A DNA stretch of 64,000 nucleotides, taken from assembly GCF_001039355.2 (NCBI RefSeq), contig NW_019775591.1, forward strand, positions 781,889 to 845,888, in the 5' to 3' direction. The translations under genes were made by a program, and so were the position numbers. Positions 1 through 12,888 of this stretch are shown here, piece by piece. Origin of the DNA: Lingula anatina (taxonomy: Eukaryota > Brachiopoda > Lingulata > Lingulida > Lingulidae). Each line of letters opens with the position of its first letter. The stretch's first letter is position 1. The notes beneath the pieces are model-generated. The model did no database searches. It was given only the letters and a program-made list of their open reading frames with translations, and was not told where the DNA came from.

Positions 1-655
1 TCTGCTCGCGCGTAAATTGGGTTTAACTTGTTTATATGTCTAATTTAACTAGGTCAAACTACATCTGCATAATGCAATATCGATATTTCGTTCCTTTTCG
101 ATCTAAAATATGATAGAAGTTAACCAAACCTTTCTCAAATGCTCAATTTATGTGACTAATATAAGAACTTGCCTGCAAGAAACTGAAATTTCGACTAAAG
201 TGGCCGGAATCGCCCCGGCCCCTGGTTGAAACATGCTAGCCATCGGAGTTCTGTTTTCGCAATGATCTCTGGGAAGGCAGGTGCCCTACTTTTAAAACCG
301 AGAAGGTCAAATCCGGGTCAAACTGGGATTGACTGGCCAACATGAATAATTAATGAACAGAATCTTTTTGGGAATTTCCCTGTTGCATAATTAATCAATA
401 AAGTCTTGCTACACGATTAGATTCCTCTTAATCTATTTGAATAAAACGCCCATCCCAAGTTTTTGCAACATACGCCGACTTCCTGCCTCAATACGCATGC
501 GTTACAATCGCCGCGTTGAAGTCGACCACATGTCGGTGGGGAGTTGACAAGCAAAGACAAAAGTGCACGTCTTTCTCCAACCAGGAGTTCAGCACCGGTG
601 AAGCTATTTTCCGTAGTTATGACTCTCGGACTTTAGTTACCACAAACCAGAGAGC
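1..655. other. Upstream region of the FAM120-like gene
   Basis: No coding region is recognised here. The first 450 bases are AT-rich. The last 150 become richer in G, C and CpG, as expected for a promoter and 5' UTR of the gene starting at 656. The transcription start cannot be placed from sequence alone. Confidence 0.4.
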
Positions 656-1694
656 ATGGGTATTTCTAGCTTGCATGAATTTATTGAGGCGAGCTGTAAG
701 GAGGCCTGCGTCCCAGTGGATCTTCTGCAAATTGCACGAGGATATAGCCGGGGAAATGCGGCAGGGCGCTTTCGCCTTGTGATTGACGCTGAGAGCTGCC
801 TTGACCGTCTTTATGGCGGCTTTTACTCTGACTGGGCTTGTGGAGGGGAGTGGAACCGCATGGTCCACTTCCTGACCAATTTAACAGAGGCCTGCCGCGG
901 TGCCAACTTGGAGTTGGTCGTGTTTTTCAGTGGCGCTTTGGAAAAAGAGAAAATGAGAGACTGGGAAAAAGAGCAAACGGAGAAACGAAAGCGTGCCAAC
1001 TTGGTGCTTAAGCACGTCTTTAATAAAGCCACACCGCCCCCTAAAGTTTGGTGGCTGCCCCCAGTGTGCCTGCGCCCATGCCTGCGTATGGCTTTACGAC
1101 ACATGGGCGTACAGGTGGCATGCTCTATGGACGATCACCATCAAGAAGTGATCGCGTATTGCCGAGAGAACGACTTTCAGGGTATCTTGGCCCAAGATGC
1201 AGTCTATACCATATTTGATCCTCCACGCTACTTTTCTTCTGAGCACTTGAAGCTGACCTACAAAGGGACATTAGAGACACGAGAATATTTTGTAAATGCT
1301 GTGGCAAAAGCGCTGGATCTCAATCCAACAAGGTTCTGTGTATTTGCTGCTCTGCTAGGTATTAGACTTTTGTAGGTTCTTTATGAAATCAGTACATGAC
1401 TGGTTATTTTTTTCCTTGATCAACTTGAGAAGGCTGGAATATTGAGTTTTACTGTGTTTTTAAGCTCAAATATTTGTTCTATGAAAAAGGGGTGTGGCCT
1501 TGTAACCAACCCTTTTACAGCATGCATGTGCACACACATGCATGCACGTGCACAGTCAGTCTTTACGAAATTTAAATCATTAAACTGATGCTCTTACTTT
1601 TTAAAAATCTATAGAGAATCTTTTCTTTTTTGTACCACAACTTTGTTCACTCTGATGACAGTAGGTGGCATCATGCTTGTTGTTGTTGTTGTTG

Positions 1695-1746
<52 letters not shown>

Positions 1747-4700
1747 TGTTTTTGCAATAAAATTCCCATGCACAAACATTGTTTAAAATTTTTTAAGTAA
1801 TTCACAAATTCAAGGCAACTGATGCAGTAAATTACGCATATCTTTTGTAGATAAATGAAATTTGCAGTTAATATTTTGTCTTCATTTTGTATCTAAATCT
1901 GTATTTTTTCTAAGGTGATCACATTCTTCCTGAGGATGATCTACGTCCATTTTTTCGAGAATTACTAACAGTAAATGAGCCAGGTGTAGTAAAGGTAGGT
2001 TGGAATGATCTAGTTTATTATTATATAATGTAATATTATAATAATGTGATATTAGTAAGAAATGAATGTACCCCTACCCCTTATAAAAAAGCCAAAAATT
2101 TAACAAGTGTCAGATATTTATTCAATGAATGAGTTAATTTGGCACTGATTTACAATCTACGTGCATTTTTTCTCCATTTTTAAATTAAATTATTTATTTT
2201 TTTTTTGGGGGGGGGATGTTAAATTTATTAAAGAAACTTAAAGATATGCAATAATATCATAAGTGTTATCCGCTGCCTGGTGAAATACGTCCTCTCTCTG
2301 CAGAAGTCACTATATGCTTCCTTGAAAACTAACAGCTTTGTTATAGGTTTGCAATGAATAATTGAAATGTTTAATATCATGTTTAACTATTTATGTTTCA
2401 GGCACAGCCAACCAAACAGCTGATTCTAGAAGTAGCATCATTTGTCCGCGAGCTTGTTTCCATTGATGATCTAGATGCCATTGGAAGAATTATATTTAGG
2501 TGAACTTTATTTATATGGTAAAGTGAATATTAAGTGTCAGCCAAGAATTTCATCTGTTGTTAAAAAAGGCAGTCATTTTTCTTAATTGACAGCAATAATG
2601 AAATTGTCATTTACTTTCCATATTTACTGAGGAAAATGCTGGAGATAGACATTGAATAGATTTTTGGGGTTTTTAAGCTGAGGAGTATAAAATTGTATAT
2701 ATTTCATATATATTATAATATTTCCTTATTTTTCCTTCTTCAAATTGGACATTTTCTTTGATTAGAACATGCTTTTGTTTTAATACATTTTTTAACAGAA
2801 AACCAAAATTTAATGAAAGTTTTATGTGGTACAATTTTCACCTTCCAGAAATTGCCCAGAAGCAATAGAAGAAAAGATTGGCCGCTTTAAACAATCTGTA
2901 CAGTATTACCTTAATGGAACAGAAGATGGTTTCCTTAAATACAGACCCAAACTTCAAGGTATGTATCATTCATGTGGCAAAGAAAAAGTCTTGGTAGGAC
3001 TAGGAATCAAGATTGGAAGTAATACAGATCATGTAATACAGATCTAAGTCCATACTGGTAGAATATATGACAGTTGACAACAAGTAGTTCTCAGTTAAGA
3101 CATTCAACTTGCACATGTTGGCCTGGTCTGAGAATGTTCTGAGCTTTTTTTTTCAGCATGCCTGAGGTATCTGCGTTTTAGAGATGAAAGATTTATCTAC
3201 ATATCGAGATATTTAAGCATCGGTTTATTTCCGCCTCCCCTGGACCCATCATATAGAGATGTGCACCATTGGTTCATGCATTAGTTATTTATTTTTAATT
3301 TTTTTTTATTATTACCTTTTTTTTTTGTTTTTGTTTTTGTTTTTTAAGGATCAGTTTTATCTGAAACAGTTACATTTCAGAAAATGATAAATCAAATCCG
3401 AAGCTCTTTTGAAAACTAAGAAAAAAATATAATGGCCATGCTGGACCACTAAAATCACACATTCTGAAAAATCTACTGTTTCAAACAAAACTTTACTGGT
3501 TGTGTGCATAGGACCAATGGCTAATGTTACAGATTGTTTTACGAATGCTGTCTAATACCTCTCAGGGTTGACGTCAGGCCAGCCTGGTAGATACCCCAAA
3601 CAGCAGGCCAGTGGAGACATAGGGCAGGAGACAGGGAAACAAGAACAGAAACCTGATACGGTGATCCAACAGGAGTCTGAGGCTTCTGCTGAGACTGGAA
3701 ACACTGCACAGAAAACGGTAACATGGCCTTGATGCGTTGTTGTGGCAAATATGTTAAGTAGTACATATTGAATGGCTGAAACTTTGTTGAATTTAGTTAT
3801 ATATGCAGGGTTTTTTTTTATGTATTTTATTTTTTCGTAATATCTGTAGCAGTGTTGAATAAGAAAAGATGAAGTACCAAAAACCACAGTTGTATCATTG
3901 TTTTTATTTGAGTTAACCTGCAGCTTAAAGTTTGATAGTTTAAATGGTGTTTGGTACTTCAACCCCAGTTACTCTCTCTCTCACTGCACAGGCAGTATTT
4001 CTAAGGTTGGCATTCTTTCTAAGGTTGAATTATTTCAACAATCAATCAGTGATCTTCTAAACTTAATTCTTAATTTCCAGGAAGAACTGGACATAGAAGC
4101 CGACAGCATTTACACACAAGCGCCCTCAGGTTACGGTGCTGAGGCCACGGCAAGCGCCGACCTTCCCACACCGCAGATTGTTATAGAACCTCCTGTTCTG
4201 AACAGCATGGAACCTCCCGCAGAGGAAGAGAGGAAAGAAACCGGAGATCTGGCCGCCAGGATGGAAGCCATGACACTTGAGAAGACAGACGATAGCGAGC
4301 CTGACCGTGAGACGCAGGAGATAAATGGAAGTGCTGGACAAGGAGGTGAGAATTGATGGTTCTCTGATCTGTCTCTGGCCTCTTGAAATCTGTTTGTATT
4401 TACTATTGAAAAATCTTAGCATAAAGCTCGATTTCTTCAGGTAACAGTATCAACTCAAACCTGTTTCCTGTGATTTTTCTAGTTGTAAGCCATATATAAT
4501 ATATATATGTTTACATAACTTAGTTATATGTACTTTCCAGACACCTCACACCTTCAGCTGCAGCAAGGAGACAGGCCTGAAGCATGAAATATATGTTTGT
4601 ATAATATGTATGTTTATATAATATAGTTCTATATCTGCACTCTCCAGACACCTCACACCTTCAGCTGCAGCGAGGAGACAGGCCTGAAGCACTGCTCTCG

Positions 4701-7700
4701 TCTTCCAGTAGCAGCAGCAGCGGCAGCAGTCCACACCACTTCAGTGCTGAGGTAACATGGGGTGCCAACCTGGCCGCCTCCGCTAATGCCGCTGTAAGCA
4801 CTTGTTTACTAACACTAGTTATTCTGTTGACTTTTCATTCTGGGAGATCCCTCCATCATGTATTTTGTTGAGGTATTCTTGACTGAGAGATTGATTGAAA
4901 TTGGCAAAAGAAGTGCTGAAATGTTTTTGGATTACTACGTGCCCTTTTGCCAATATGTTCTCGCCCTTCAAATTTTCACATTTTAAATGGAGTTCAGGGT
5001 TTTTTTTTTACCAATGGGAGAGTATTTGTTGTTTCTAACTGCACTCAAGTTTTCATTAACCTTTCTTTGATTGTTATTTTTCTTGTTTGAAATAATTTCA
5101 GTTATTTTCTGAGCTGTTTTCCTGTTTTGTCATCTGGTTGTTTTTGTAAATAAAAATTAGCTCATTGAAAGAATATTATATATTTCATCTGATATAAGAA
5201 TACTATATATCAGTATCATTTGTTGCCCATGCTTTAATGAAAATGTGGCATAGTTGAATCATTTTAAAAACAAAAGCACCAATCTGAAACATGTTACTGT
5301 GAGTGCAGACTTTCTTGAATAATCTATCGATTAATTTCTTAGACTCTTAAAAGAAATCTGAATTGAGTGCCATTAAAAAATTGATCCAGATCCCTGTAAA
5401 ACCTCCTGCGATGAGAAGTGGCATGCGACGCCAAGGTTGCGACCATCTTCCTCCCGTCTCCCCAGAGATCATGCGCGTCGTCAGTGAGCGTCACCAGAAG
5501 GGCCTGATGATGCCATGGATATACCAGTGCCTGGCCCAGGTGAGACTTAATTCCACCTTTAATGGTTATTATTATACTGGATAAGCCATAAAATAAATCT
5601 TTGGATAAACATGCTGTAAAGTGTTGATCATAATGGCAGTATGGATTTGAACGTCTTAGGCAAATGTGAAATGATGATTAGTAGGGTTTTGCTCCCTGGG
5701 AATAATAAGATTTTAAGCATAAGTCATTACCTTCAGATGGTCATGTTACGTGGACTGTTGTGTACTGTAGAGTAACATATTCTTCGTGTGATCAGAGATG
5801 CCAGGTATAATATTTAGCCTTTCAAGTTAAGTGAATCATCTTTCCCATTTTTCTTTGCTCCAGGGTGAAATCAAAATTTCTGTGTCACTGGAGGATGAAA
5901 ACGGGCGCGAGTTCCTGCCTGTGGTCCAACTCTATCGTCCAATCAGGCAATATGTGTACGCCATCTTGTTTAACTTGAGTAAACTCCGAAGGGATAAAAA
6001 ATCACAATCAGGTAGATATTAAAAGCTTCCAAAGTTTTTAAGGAATGAGAGTGTTATGTTATAAGTATTGTGGACCAAACCAAATGCTTATTATAACTAA
6101 GAAATAGTTACAACTGTTACACTAGTCGCCCCTTGAATGCGACATACATGAGTGTAATTACATCGGGGCGCAGATATAACTTGCTCCTGTATGTGACATA
6201 CATTGAAAGAACAGTAGTTGTAACTGACTTGTCTCACGTCTGGAGCTTCAAACAATAGGATGAATGTGCATAAGCATATAAAAATACAGGCGTGAGAGTA
6301 AGTGAAATACAAGTGTAATTATCATATTGTTTGGATTGCTGGTTGTGGGATGAATGATGTTAGCATGTAGACATGGTCCAGCTTTGTGTCACAATTCTAC
6401 AGATATATATGTAGTTCTGCCACTTGTATGTTTCAGCTTCGCCTCTATGAAATTACACTGTATGTTGCATTCAGTGAAGTGCTGTAATATGTATATTTAA
6501 TGTGTTTAATGTTCTTGATTTCAAGTATGACCACCGTGACTGTTTGTTTCTGTCTCACCCCCCAGGTTCTCCTGTACCAGAAGCAGTGATCAAAGAGAGG
6601 AGTTATACCAAGGAGGGGCCCCAGTGCGAAGACGTACAGGCCATCACCATGGATTGGATGGTGCCGACCATCCATCGTCTGTGGCTAGGGCAGCAGATAG
6701 AGGATAAAAATCGTCGACTCCGTGCTTTTCTCACGTGCATGCGCAGTGACTCCCCGGTGATGCTCAATACTTCCTACGTTCCTCAGCACTTGTTGATTAT
6801 GTGCTGCATACTCAGGTTTGTAATGTGAAAGCCTGTCATTCTCATGATAATAATTTCTAACTACCAGATTTCCTGTCAGTATAAAGTAACATCATTTAGT
6901 TTTTGGGCAGTGGTTGAGAAGTGCCAAATGAGGCTGGGGGGGGATTCTTGGGTGCTGTACTCTTATTTTGGGAAAGAGAAGCCTTCAGAAGGTTGACACT
7001 TTTTCATGCACAAGCATACACACATGCACATCAGAGCCTTTGATATTGTTTATTGACATCCATCTTTATGATTTCCATTAAGAAGGCAGCATGTTCAATG
7101 AAATGCATCGAAATAATCTGTAAAAAATTTTTTTTTTCTGGATGGATTTCACTGAGACCTGATTATCCTGTTAATTCCTCCTAGATACCTGATGTCACAG
7201 GAGAAACATCGAGTCCTACGCAGACAAGAGCTTGATGCGTTCTTGGCCCAGGCCGTCTCTCCTTTACTGCAAGACATCCAAACAATGCAAGACATGAAGG
7301 TGGGTATTAGAACTCTGAACAAGGTATTGAGAACTATATATATACTGGAACTTAGCTACTGACCTAATGTAAGTTCCAGTATTGTTACTGAACTGGTATT
7401 AATGCCTAATAAATATTACTGGTAGTAATGTTTATTCTAAGACTTGTAAATTGTCACTAAAAGCTGAAATTTTTCATCATTTTGCTTCATCATTATAGTT
7501 TTTGTACTATCAGGTTTGATATGATAATTATAAAAGTGATGTTCAAATGATTTAATTTTCAAATATTTAAAAAAAAAATACAGTATACAGCTGCAAACCT
7601 GTGGGTGAAGTTTTATAATTAAAAGGTAAATCATTGGATTATAAACACTACTAAAACATTACACATTAAGGTATAAAACAATGCTATTATGTAAGGAACC

Positions 7701-9090
7701 CTCATACAGGTCTACTAATTAAAACACATTTATTCCAATCTTTTCTTCAGCTTCCAATGTTAACCACGCGAGGCGTACAACTAGGTGCTCTTTTCATGAG
7801 GGGTGTAGAATGTGCCATTTTTGCCAACGACGCCTGCGGTGCCCCCGTACCCTGGACCATGACCTGCCCCTGGCTGTACTTCGATGGCAAACTGTTCCAC
7901 TATAAGCTGCTCAAGGCCAACAATAACACTCCACTCGTTGATATTTGTGATGGCTCTGTGAGTATGGAGGCTGTCGTATCAGTAGTACATCATTGTTTTG
8001 ATCCAGTTTATGTACTGAATGTTATTACCTGGACATTGCCCTCATTTAATCAAGTTGCTCATACTTTACTGAAAATTTTTAATATTTGTTGAAATGTTTT
8101 ATTATCATTTATTAAACACAGCATTTTTTATCTCCCAAGGTGGAACAAATCCACATGAAATTTTACTGTTCATATTTATATTCTCATAGATAACTGACTC
8201 ACGAGACCAGAATAAAGTTCTAGAAATAACAACTTAAAAACATAAGTATGGTTCATGAAGTAGTTTGGTTTTAGACAATTTCATGTCATTCTTATTTTTC
8301 CCAGGTGGAACAGGTGATGAGGGTGGAAAGGATGCGACAGGCAATCCTCCATGGGTTAACAGTGGACTTTGCCAAGCCAGCTCTACCTCTGCCCCCAGTC
8401 TCTCTGGAGCCGTCATATTTACCATATCGTCCCGCGGGGATGCCCGTACCTCCTCCCATGGGGCACAACATGCGACCACAGCCGACTCCACCGCACCAAG
8501 GTATGATGGGAATGCACCCTACGCCTGACGGACGTGGGAGGGGCCTGCTGGGTGAGTGATGCATGCTGGGACCGTTTGGCATACATCATTCTGCCATTTT
8601 TTTTCGTCATTGGCTAAAATTTGGTTAATTTTGACAATAAAATGTTTAAAGAAAATGTTAGTATAGTATATATTCACAACTTGATTGAAAATTTCTTTGA
8701 GAGAGTCTTGGAACTTTTGATACCATTGGAAATTAAGACTCCAAATTTAAAATATTTCATGTTTTCTTGGTATACTGCAGATCTATTTTTCAAAATTGAA
8801 ATGATTTATTTAGTAGTATTTTATTTTTAAATTTTTTGCATCAGTAAATGAAAAGTACTTCATTTATGTGTGTTCTATCTTTATCTTCTAACCCCTCCAG
8901 GCCCCAGTCCTATAGACCCCAGGGGTGGCCAGCTGTCTATAGCGGGGGTGGTGGTTGGGCAGTGGGGGCCACAGCCCCGGGGGAGGGGCACACATATCAA
9001 CCAACTGGGACCAGTGCCTCCCAGAAGGTAAGGGGATCAAGTAATGAGGTATCTACATGGTACAGTTTGTAAAAGATTGATGGTTGATAT

Positions 9091-9132
<42 letters not shown>

Positions 9133-9756
9133 CATAATTATAAAACTTGTGCATCCTTGAAGAGCTTTCAGGCAAAACAACTGACAGGCAATAAAGAATG
9201 GAATAAGTCATTTTAAATGAGTTATCTGGTTTTACTAGTTGGCTCCCCCACAAGGGTTCAGCACTATCCAACTTAAATATAGTGTTTGTGAATTTTTAAA
9301 AAATGTTTTTGTTGAACTGTTATATGTGTCAACAGTGATTACTCCTGGGGAGGATACAGTAAACACCTCTTCAAATTCCAAAGTCAAAATTTTGTCTTTC
9401 TCTCTTCAAAACAGGTATGGACCCGGCGGTGGGATGCCAGGCATGCACAGCGGAATGCGTGGGCGAGGCACGCACTTTGCGCAAGGGCCAGGGAGAATGC
9501 AGGTGGGACAGCAGGGTTTTTTTCAAACAAAACCTGATAGAGTTAATCACCTTTTTCTTGCCTTAGTTGATTGTATAGATTAATGTGTTGATCTAATAAC
9601 AGATATTAAGAGAATCTGATCCGTTTTGCTTTAACCATGTAATGTAATTCAACTACATAGAAGCAGTAGTGGACAGATTTTATCAATTTTTGTTTAAAAC
9701 AATTCTTTAAACGTGAAACAAGCAGTTCACAGTTGCTGTCGGTGTTTTCTCCTCAT

Positions 9757-9795
<39 letters not shown>

Positions 9796-10526
9796 TTTGT
9801 AAGCAAATAATTATACTGCAACAATTACATCAAATAGCAGAGGATGATATCTTTTCCCATTCTTGCAGCATGGAAGAGGTGTCAGTACAGCAAAGCCCAA
9901 AAGAGGGCGCTCAGGCATGGCTGTTCCATTGTCGCAGCAGACAAAGATGGAGGGAGGTGGGCGAGGCAGAGGTTGCACGGTGGAGGTGCCATCAGAGTAA
10001 GCAGGGTTTTCTTTTATCCAATTTAAAGAATGTCTGTGCATTACTGTAAATTTAACAGTAGCTGTTATTATTATAAATAAATAATCTGGCAACCCAGGAA
10101 GAGTTGGATAATACATAGACATAGCTCAGTGAGAAAATGTGCTCATAGCGTTAGAAAATTCTGGAATTAACTTTCTGTATTTTAGCAGTAAAGATTGATA
10201 ATAAAGAGACATATAATTATTCAAAACATCAGGGAACTACAAGTTTTGAATTTCTATCATTCAGCTCGCTTGGTGCCATGCCTGTCAGTGAATTCATGAA
10301 GGTGGATTTCCACAAGGAGGCAGCACAAAATGAGGCAGACGTAGAAAAAGTTGCTGCAGCAGATGCTGAAGAGGGCATTGTCGAGGGACAGTTCCAAAAT
10401 GCAGCAGACGACAGCATAGAACAGGACGAGGACAGTGCAATACAGGTCAAAGGTCAGGGCATGTTGAGTCCAGACAGCGGGATACAGGAGTCCAGTGACC
10501 TTCAGACTGATCTCGGTGCCCTCTAG
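656..10526 (+). CDS. FAM120A: FAM120A-type protein (constitutive coactivator of PPAR-gamma-like), 17 exons, about 1091 aa
   Basis: Coding exons: 656-1358, 1915-1994, 2402-2499, 2849-2958, 3566-3717, 4081-4345, 4648-4793, 5390-5539, 5864-6011, 6566-6815, 7185-7299, 7751-7957, 8305-8551, 8901-9027, 9415-9502, 9869-9996, 10265-10526. All phases join and introns follow GT-AG. The length is close to human FAM120A (about 1118 aa). Residues 1 to about 240 form the FEN1/XPG-like PIN fold of the family: MGISSL start, VIDAES in the first acidic motif, YGGFYSDW, PPPKVWWLPPVCL, DDHHQEV, LDLNPTRF. Acidic nuclease positions look only partly kept, so nuclease activity is doubtful. Residues 330-510 are low-complexity, with a poly-Ser run. 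Residues 520-820 are conserved (RHQKGLMMPWIY). Residues 850-1005 carry RGG/GRGRG motifs expected to bind RNA. An acidic tail ends the protein. In vertebrates the family is an RNA-binding scaffold in stress signalling; that role is assumed here. Least certain: exon 8 acceptor (weak pyrimidine tract) and exon 7 donor (an alternative GT follows 4750). Confidence 0.93.
1678..1744. repeat. (TTG)n(TTA)n microsatellite
   Basis: About 67 bases of perfect TTG then TTA triplets in FAM120 intron 1. Confidence 0.95.
4534..4692 (+). repeat. Duplicated splice acceptor and start of FAM120 exon 7
   Basis: About 50 bases at 4534-4586 recur almost unchanged at 4641-4692. Both copies hold a pyrimidine tract, CAG, and the exon start encoding DTSHLQLQ. 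The downstream copy continues into the true exon (4648-4793). In the upstream copy the frame reaches TGA at 4585-4587, so using its acceptor would end the protein early. It is either a decayed partial duplication or a poison acceptor. Confidence 0.8.
9091..9130. repeat. (TAA)n microsatellite
   Basis: Perfect triplet run in FAM120 intron 14. Confidence 0.95.
9754..9798. repeat. (TTTA)n microsatellite
   Basis: Tetranucleotide run in FAM120 intron 15. Confidence 0.95.
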
Positions 10527-11602
10527 TGGTAGTATTTTCAGTAATGCCACATTGGGATGGGGAGTTAGATATGTGACATTAACGCCATCTTGAGGACAAT
10601 TTTGCAATTTTACATGAATGCCACCTGCAGCATTTGAAAATTTATATGTAGGCCATCTGAAGGTACTTGTAGATACTGGCGGTAGTGAGTTTCCCCCACC
10701 AAGCAAAACATCCAGGTTGGATTTTGAAATTAAATGTGGGAAGTTGATCTGATGGACACAAATTGTTTGTTGGATATGATGAAGGGGATGCGACTTTCTT
10801 CTTTCTCAAACTGAAGGGCAGTTAAAGAATGTTTACACTTTTTTCTGTCAGTCATTGACTGAATTCAATATTGCTTGAGAATTAATTGACATATTCACAC
10901 TGAATTTTAAGTTTTGAATTGCAGTTATTTGGCAAGAATGAAAATTAACTTTTTCAAGTTGGAAAAAGCATCAGACTTGACAAAATGAATGGAGTAATAA
11001 AGTAGACTAAAATTCACGTGTCCTTCGAATAATTTCACGTCCAGTGTTAAGGGGAAAAAAACAGCAGCTTGCATTAAAACCGACTTGATCAAAATCTGTT
11101 TATTAAGTCTGGATATGGTTACCCCAAAAAGTTGGGTGGAAATTACCTAGTTATTTCATAATTTTTGCTACTTTATTATTTTTTCTAATATATGATGATG
11201 TAATTTTCAGTGTTAAAGTTGATGTTTGTACTCTTCATGACTTTGTGTAGAAGCTTAATATGTTTTATTACATAGTAGCATTAAACTCTTGTTACTGACC
11301 AGAATTATTTCGGTTCTCTTGGTCAAATTTGAAGTTGATATAGCTGACAACTTTAAACAATGGAATTAATTCATTTGTTAATGTCAGACAATTTCATATT
11401 TATAATGTCTACGTGCATGTTTAAACAAACCTATAAATCAAATTTGTATTTCCTATTGGTATTGCTTGTTATCCTAAAACTAAGGTGAGCTTCATTTGAT
11501 ATACGTACACAGTTTAAAACACATCCGTCAGTGCATGTGAGGGAATATTGCTAAAGAGAAATGATGAGTAAGAGTTGGCACTTGTTTGTGTTGAACAATA
11601 AA
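10527..11602 (+). other. FAM120 3' UTR and polyadenylation signal
   Basis: AT-rich sequence without a supported gene follows the stop. A perfect AATAAA at 11597-11602 is followed by a T-rich stretch, giving a likely 3' UTR of about 1.1 kb. COX19 converges from the other side, so the two genes are tail to tail. Confidence 0.6.
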
Positions 11603-12306
11603 CTTTTTTTGTATAATGGGCCTTCACATTTTATTTACTGAACGTTTCTTGTCTTGAACACTGCCCAGATAATTTCATTCCCAAATTCCTCAGGTTCACT
11701 CAGCTTGGGACTCCTTGTTATCATTCCACTCTTCCTGAATGGATCTTTTTGGATGGTAAAATATTAAGTTCCTCTGGATTCTTTTCTTTCATTGTAGACT
11801 GTAAAGTGATTAACAGAAAAATATAGCCTCATCTTGGGTCTTCCCTTTTCTCTTTCAAAATTCCAAAATGTCTCCCCAGTTTTAAATGAAATGAATAACA
11901 TTGACCTTGTAAGTCTATCAATTAACCCACTCAACATCTTCTCAACAATTAAAAAATGTTTCCAAGCTGGCAGAAAAGTGCCTTGAGAGTATATTTTTGA
12001 AATTTATTTATTAGAGTACATAACCTTACATCTGCAAAAGGTGATCACAGAACTATGACAAAAATTCCTGAAAGCATATGCAAGGTGTAAGACCACTAAC
12101 TTCCTTCTGTAAATTTGATTAATTCTTGAAATGTTAAAAAAGATATACTTCTGCAAATTTGATTAATTCTTGAAATGTTAAAAAAGATATACAATGGGAA
12201 ATAAATTTTATGTAATCAAATCAAATGTACCAAATTTCCTGACTAGGAACACTTGGAATTTTTTCCTTCACAATGCACTCAATAAATCCAATATTCAAAC
12301 TTTGAA
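11603..12306. other. Convergent intergenic DNA with a 44-bp tandem duplication
   Basis: A 44-base unit beginning CTTCTG is present twice back to back at 12104-12147 and 12148-12191, with one mismatch near the start. On the minus strand, AATAAA motifs at 12004-12009 and 11629-11634 are possible COX19 polyadenylation signals. No gene is seen. Confidence 0.6.
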
Positions 12307-12561
12307 CTAGTCTCCCTTCCCACCATCCTTGTCTCCATACCCCAAGGACTTCCAATCCTCTTTTGCCATTAAATCTTTGTCCATGCGACACTGCAGATAA
12401 TCTTTGGCTACGTCCCTGCACGCAGAATTATCCTGCTTATTGTTCTTTAGGCAGCGCAAATATTCCTTCATTTTCTTTTTACATTCACCTTCGTGATCCA
12501 AAGGAAAACTTCCTTTCATGGGAGGTGTTCGATCAATGAGCGGATTGCGACTTAAGGCCAT
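12307..12561 (-). CDS. COX19: COX19, cytochrome c oxidase assembly factor (twin CX9C)
   Basis: Intronless 84-aa protein. COX19 is a small soluble protein of the mitochondrial intermembrane space and cytosol that works with COX11 and copper delivery in building complex IV. The twin CX9C motif is complete: Cys27-Cys37 and Cys48-Cys58. The preceding GSFPLDHEGECK segment and the following CRMDKDLM plus LGYGD match the family, and the length fits (human 90 aa). The ATG at 12561 is the only in-frame start before the family-typical N-terminus. It lies 327 bp downstream of the TPRKB stop on the same strand. Confidence 0.95.
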   Translation of the reverse strand: MALSRNPLIDRTPPMKGSFPLDHEGECKKKMKEYLRCLKNNKQDNSACRDVAKDYLQCRMDKDLMAKEDWKSLGYGDKDGGKGD

Positions 12562-12888
12562 GTCTGTTACTGTCTGCGTCGTTTAACAAGTGTTTTTCCT
12601 TAGTGAGTGTAAAAAAATCCCTGTAATAAATAACAATGTGGTTTATCTTAACAAAAAGGAAAATTTTATGTCTTTTTAACAAATGCCTCTATTATTAAAA
12701 GCTTCGTTCATACAGGAGTGTCTTCACTGGTGCCTTTGTTGCTACAATGTCCCTCTCACTAATGAAACAAAACCTTGCCGACAGTTATAATAATTCAGTG
12801 TCTACCCTGCAGTTTTTATGGCCGTAAATATGACACAAAATGAAAAAGTCTGTCACTGCTTTATGTGCTGCTTCCTTCTTTCCTTCTG

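Noticed and set aside
5341-5362. Acceptor TTAG at 5340-5342 for FAM120 exon 8
   Set aside because: All three frames meet a stop within a few codons. The CAG at 5387-5389 gives the only open, phase-matched exon.
9997-10000. TAA just after exon 16 as the FAM120 stop codon
   Set aside because: The same bases form the donor GTAAGC, and splicing to 10265 restores the frame for 87 more codons with an acidic tail. A shorter isoform by intron retention remains possible.
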